This document shows positions 41,861 to 42,338 of a stretch of DNA of 42,338 bases, piece after piece. The stretch is taken from contig JBMNSJ010000016.1 of assembly GCA_050945135.1 (NCBI GenBank), positions 1 to 42,338 of the forward strand, read 5' to 3'. The DNA is from WRIS01 sp050945135. GTDB lineage: Bacteria > Actinomycetota > Coriobacteriia > Coriobacteriales > Eggerthellaceae. How positions within the stretch are numbered: position 1 is the first letter of the stretch; each line of letters starts with the position of its first letter. A program made the position numbers and the translations under genes. Below the pieces are notes generated by a model. That model saw nothing but the letters and a program-made list of their open reading frames with translations, was not told where the DNA came from and did not search any database.

Positions 41861-42306
41861 ATATAGTGTCCTTACTATGTCGGCGCAGGAGCCACATATT
41901 ATACCCGCTTCGACAATATTCGGAAATTTGCCCCCACTTTTTGTACACATGAGAGAAATACGTGGCAGATTATGGGCATCGCGCATCCAGTCGCTTTGCC
42001 TGAAATAAGTCCACGTTCGTCAATCCGCTAGCCTAAAACTAATCCCTGTACGCCAATTCACTTGTCTAAAACTTACCCACGGGCGCCAATCCACTTTCCC
42101 ACACATGCCAACCCACTTGCCTGAAACTTACCCTCGCGTGTCGACCTCTTGTCTGAAACTATTCCATACGCGCCAATCCACTTGCCTAGGCTTTAATCGA
42201 GGACCACACTTTTTCATTGCCTGCGGCTCTCTATGTTAAACCACCGTGTGCAAATGCCTGGTCAAATGATATAAAAGAACACTTGTACGAAAGAGGTTCT
42301 CCGTCT
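41861..42306. other. Intergenic region with a degenerate tandem array
   Basis: No gene is seen until the partial start at 42307. Most of the stretch is the 33-bp array at 41982-42203. A TATAAA at about 42270-42275 could serve the gene that follows. Confidence 0.5.
41982..42203. repeat. Degenerate 33-bp tandem repeat, about seven units
   Basis: Units share CGCCAATCCACTTGCCT then GAAACTTACCC. They start at about 41982, 42018, 42051, 42084, 42106, 42139 and 42171, with spacing 36, 33, 33, 22, 33 and 32; the 22 reflects an 11-bp loss. Each unit differs at several places. There are no unique spacers, so it is not a CRISPR array. No open frame runs through it. Confidence 0.75.
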
Positions 42307-42338
42307 ATGATGGATTTACTACAAAACATCAAGATAGG
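42307..42338 (+). CDS. Start of a gene cut by the window edge
   Basis: ATG ATG GAT TTA CTA begins a frame (MMDLLQNIKI) that runs off the end. AAAGAGG lies about 12 nt before the first ATG and 15 before the second. Too little is present to name a product. Confidence 0.45.
   Translation, partial: MMDLLQNIKI

Noticed and set aside
41982..42203. CRISPR array
   Set aside because: The units are contiguous and all diverged; there are no unique spacers between identical repeats and no cas genes.

Overview
The window reads as a contiguous stretch of a bacterial chromosome of moderate GC. The most likely source is an anaerobic member of the Coriobacteriia (Eggerthellaceae-like Actinomycetota). This rests on several things read together: an oxygen-independent class III ribonucleotide reductase under NrdR boxes; a veg-rsmA-TatD-metG block like that of low-GC Gram-positives; cell-envelope proteins with Gram-positive export signals; and multiheme NrfH-like cytochromes of the type I associate with Eggerthellaceae reductases, beside a System I (Ccm) heme-attachment operon. 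I cannot name a species from sequence alone.

Layout. 1-490: no gene, three stacked inverted repeats. 491-4628 (minus): nrdD, nrdG and a DUF2804 protein. 4765-4812: paired NrdR boxes. 4920-6055 (minus): a homocysteine-methyltransferase-like protein that lacks the usual zinc cysteines, plus a small conserved-looking partner. 6230-6475: a string of hairpins. 6510-12656 (minus): ccmE-ccmF-ccmA-ccmB-ccmC-ccmD followed by galU. 12870-13607 (minus): an orphan pentaheme NrfH-like cytochrome with its own terminator. 13894-13969: tRNA-Ala(CGC), followed by a duplicated tRNA 3' end and a hairpin-rich non-coding segment. 14505-15346 (plus): a small membrane ORF coupled to a Crp/Fnr regulator. 15763-18860 (minus): pntAB transhydrogenase. 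19163-22987 (plus): a large surface subtilase. 23452-24399 (minus): 3-hydroxyacyl-CoA dehydrogenase. 24657-26285 (plus): a Tat-lipoprotein Ntn-hydrolase. 26378-27022 (minus): a second Crp/Fnr regulator, divergent from nrfA-nrfH (27372-29278, plus). 29287-30891 (minus): a PAS/HD-GYP protein. 31162-34128 (plus): EamA transporter, alpha/beta hydrolase, a putative 23-residue ORF and rsgA. 34234-41860 (minus): ornithine carbamoyltransferase, a gene broken at an A8 run, veg, rsmA, FMN reductase, TatD, metG and a secreted coiled-coil glucosaminidase-like protein. 41982-42203: a degenerate 33-bp tandem array, then the first codons of a gene leaving the window.

How the genes fit together. The central theme is anaerobic nitrite respiration. 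NrfA (CXXCK catalytic heme, lipoprotein-anchored) and its NrfH-like quinol-oxidising partner need covalently bound heme, and the Ccm operon would supply it. The CcmE here carries Cys (CPSKY) where the classical protein has His. The two NrfH-like proteins carry unusual CX3CH and CX4CH sites, so unusual apocytochromes and a variant maturation pathway occur together. A Crp/Fnr-like half-palindrome upstream of ccmE and a 17-bp palindrome upstream of nrfA suggest anaerobic or nitrosative control by the Crp/Fnr proteins encoded nearby. PntAB, NrdDG and ornithine carbamoyltransferase suit an anaerobe living on amino acids.

The less explained material is non-coding: a two-copy 136-nt element (153-287 and 23167-23302), hairpin clusters at 6230-6475 and 14236-14371, and the terminal tandem array.
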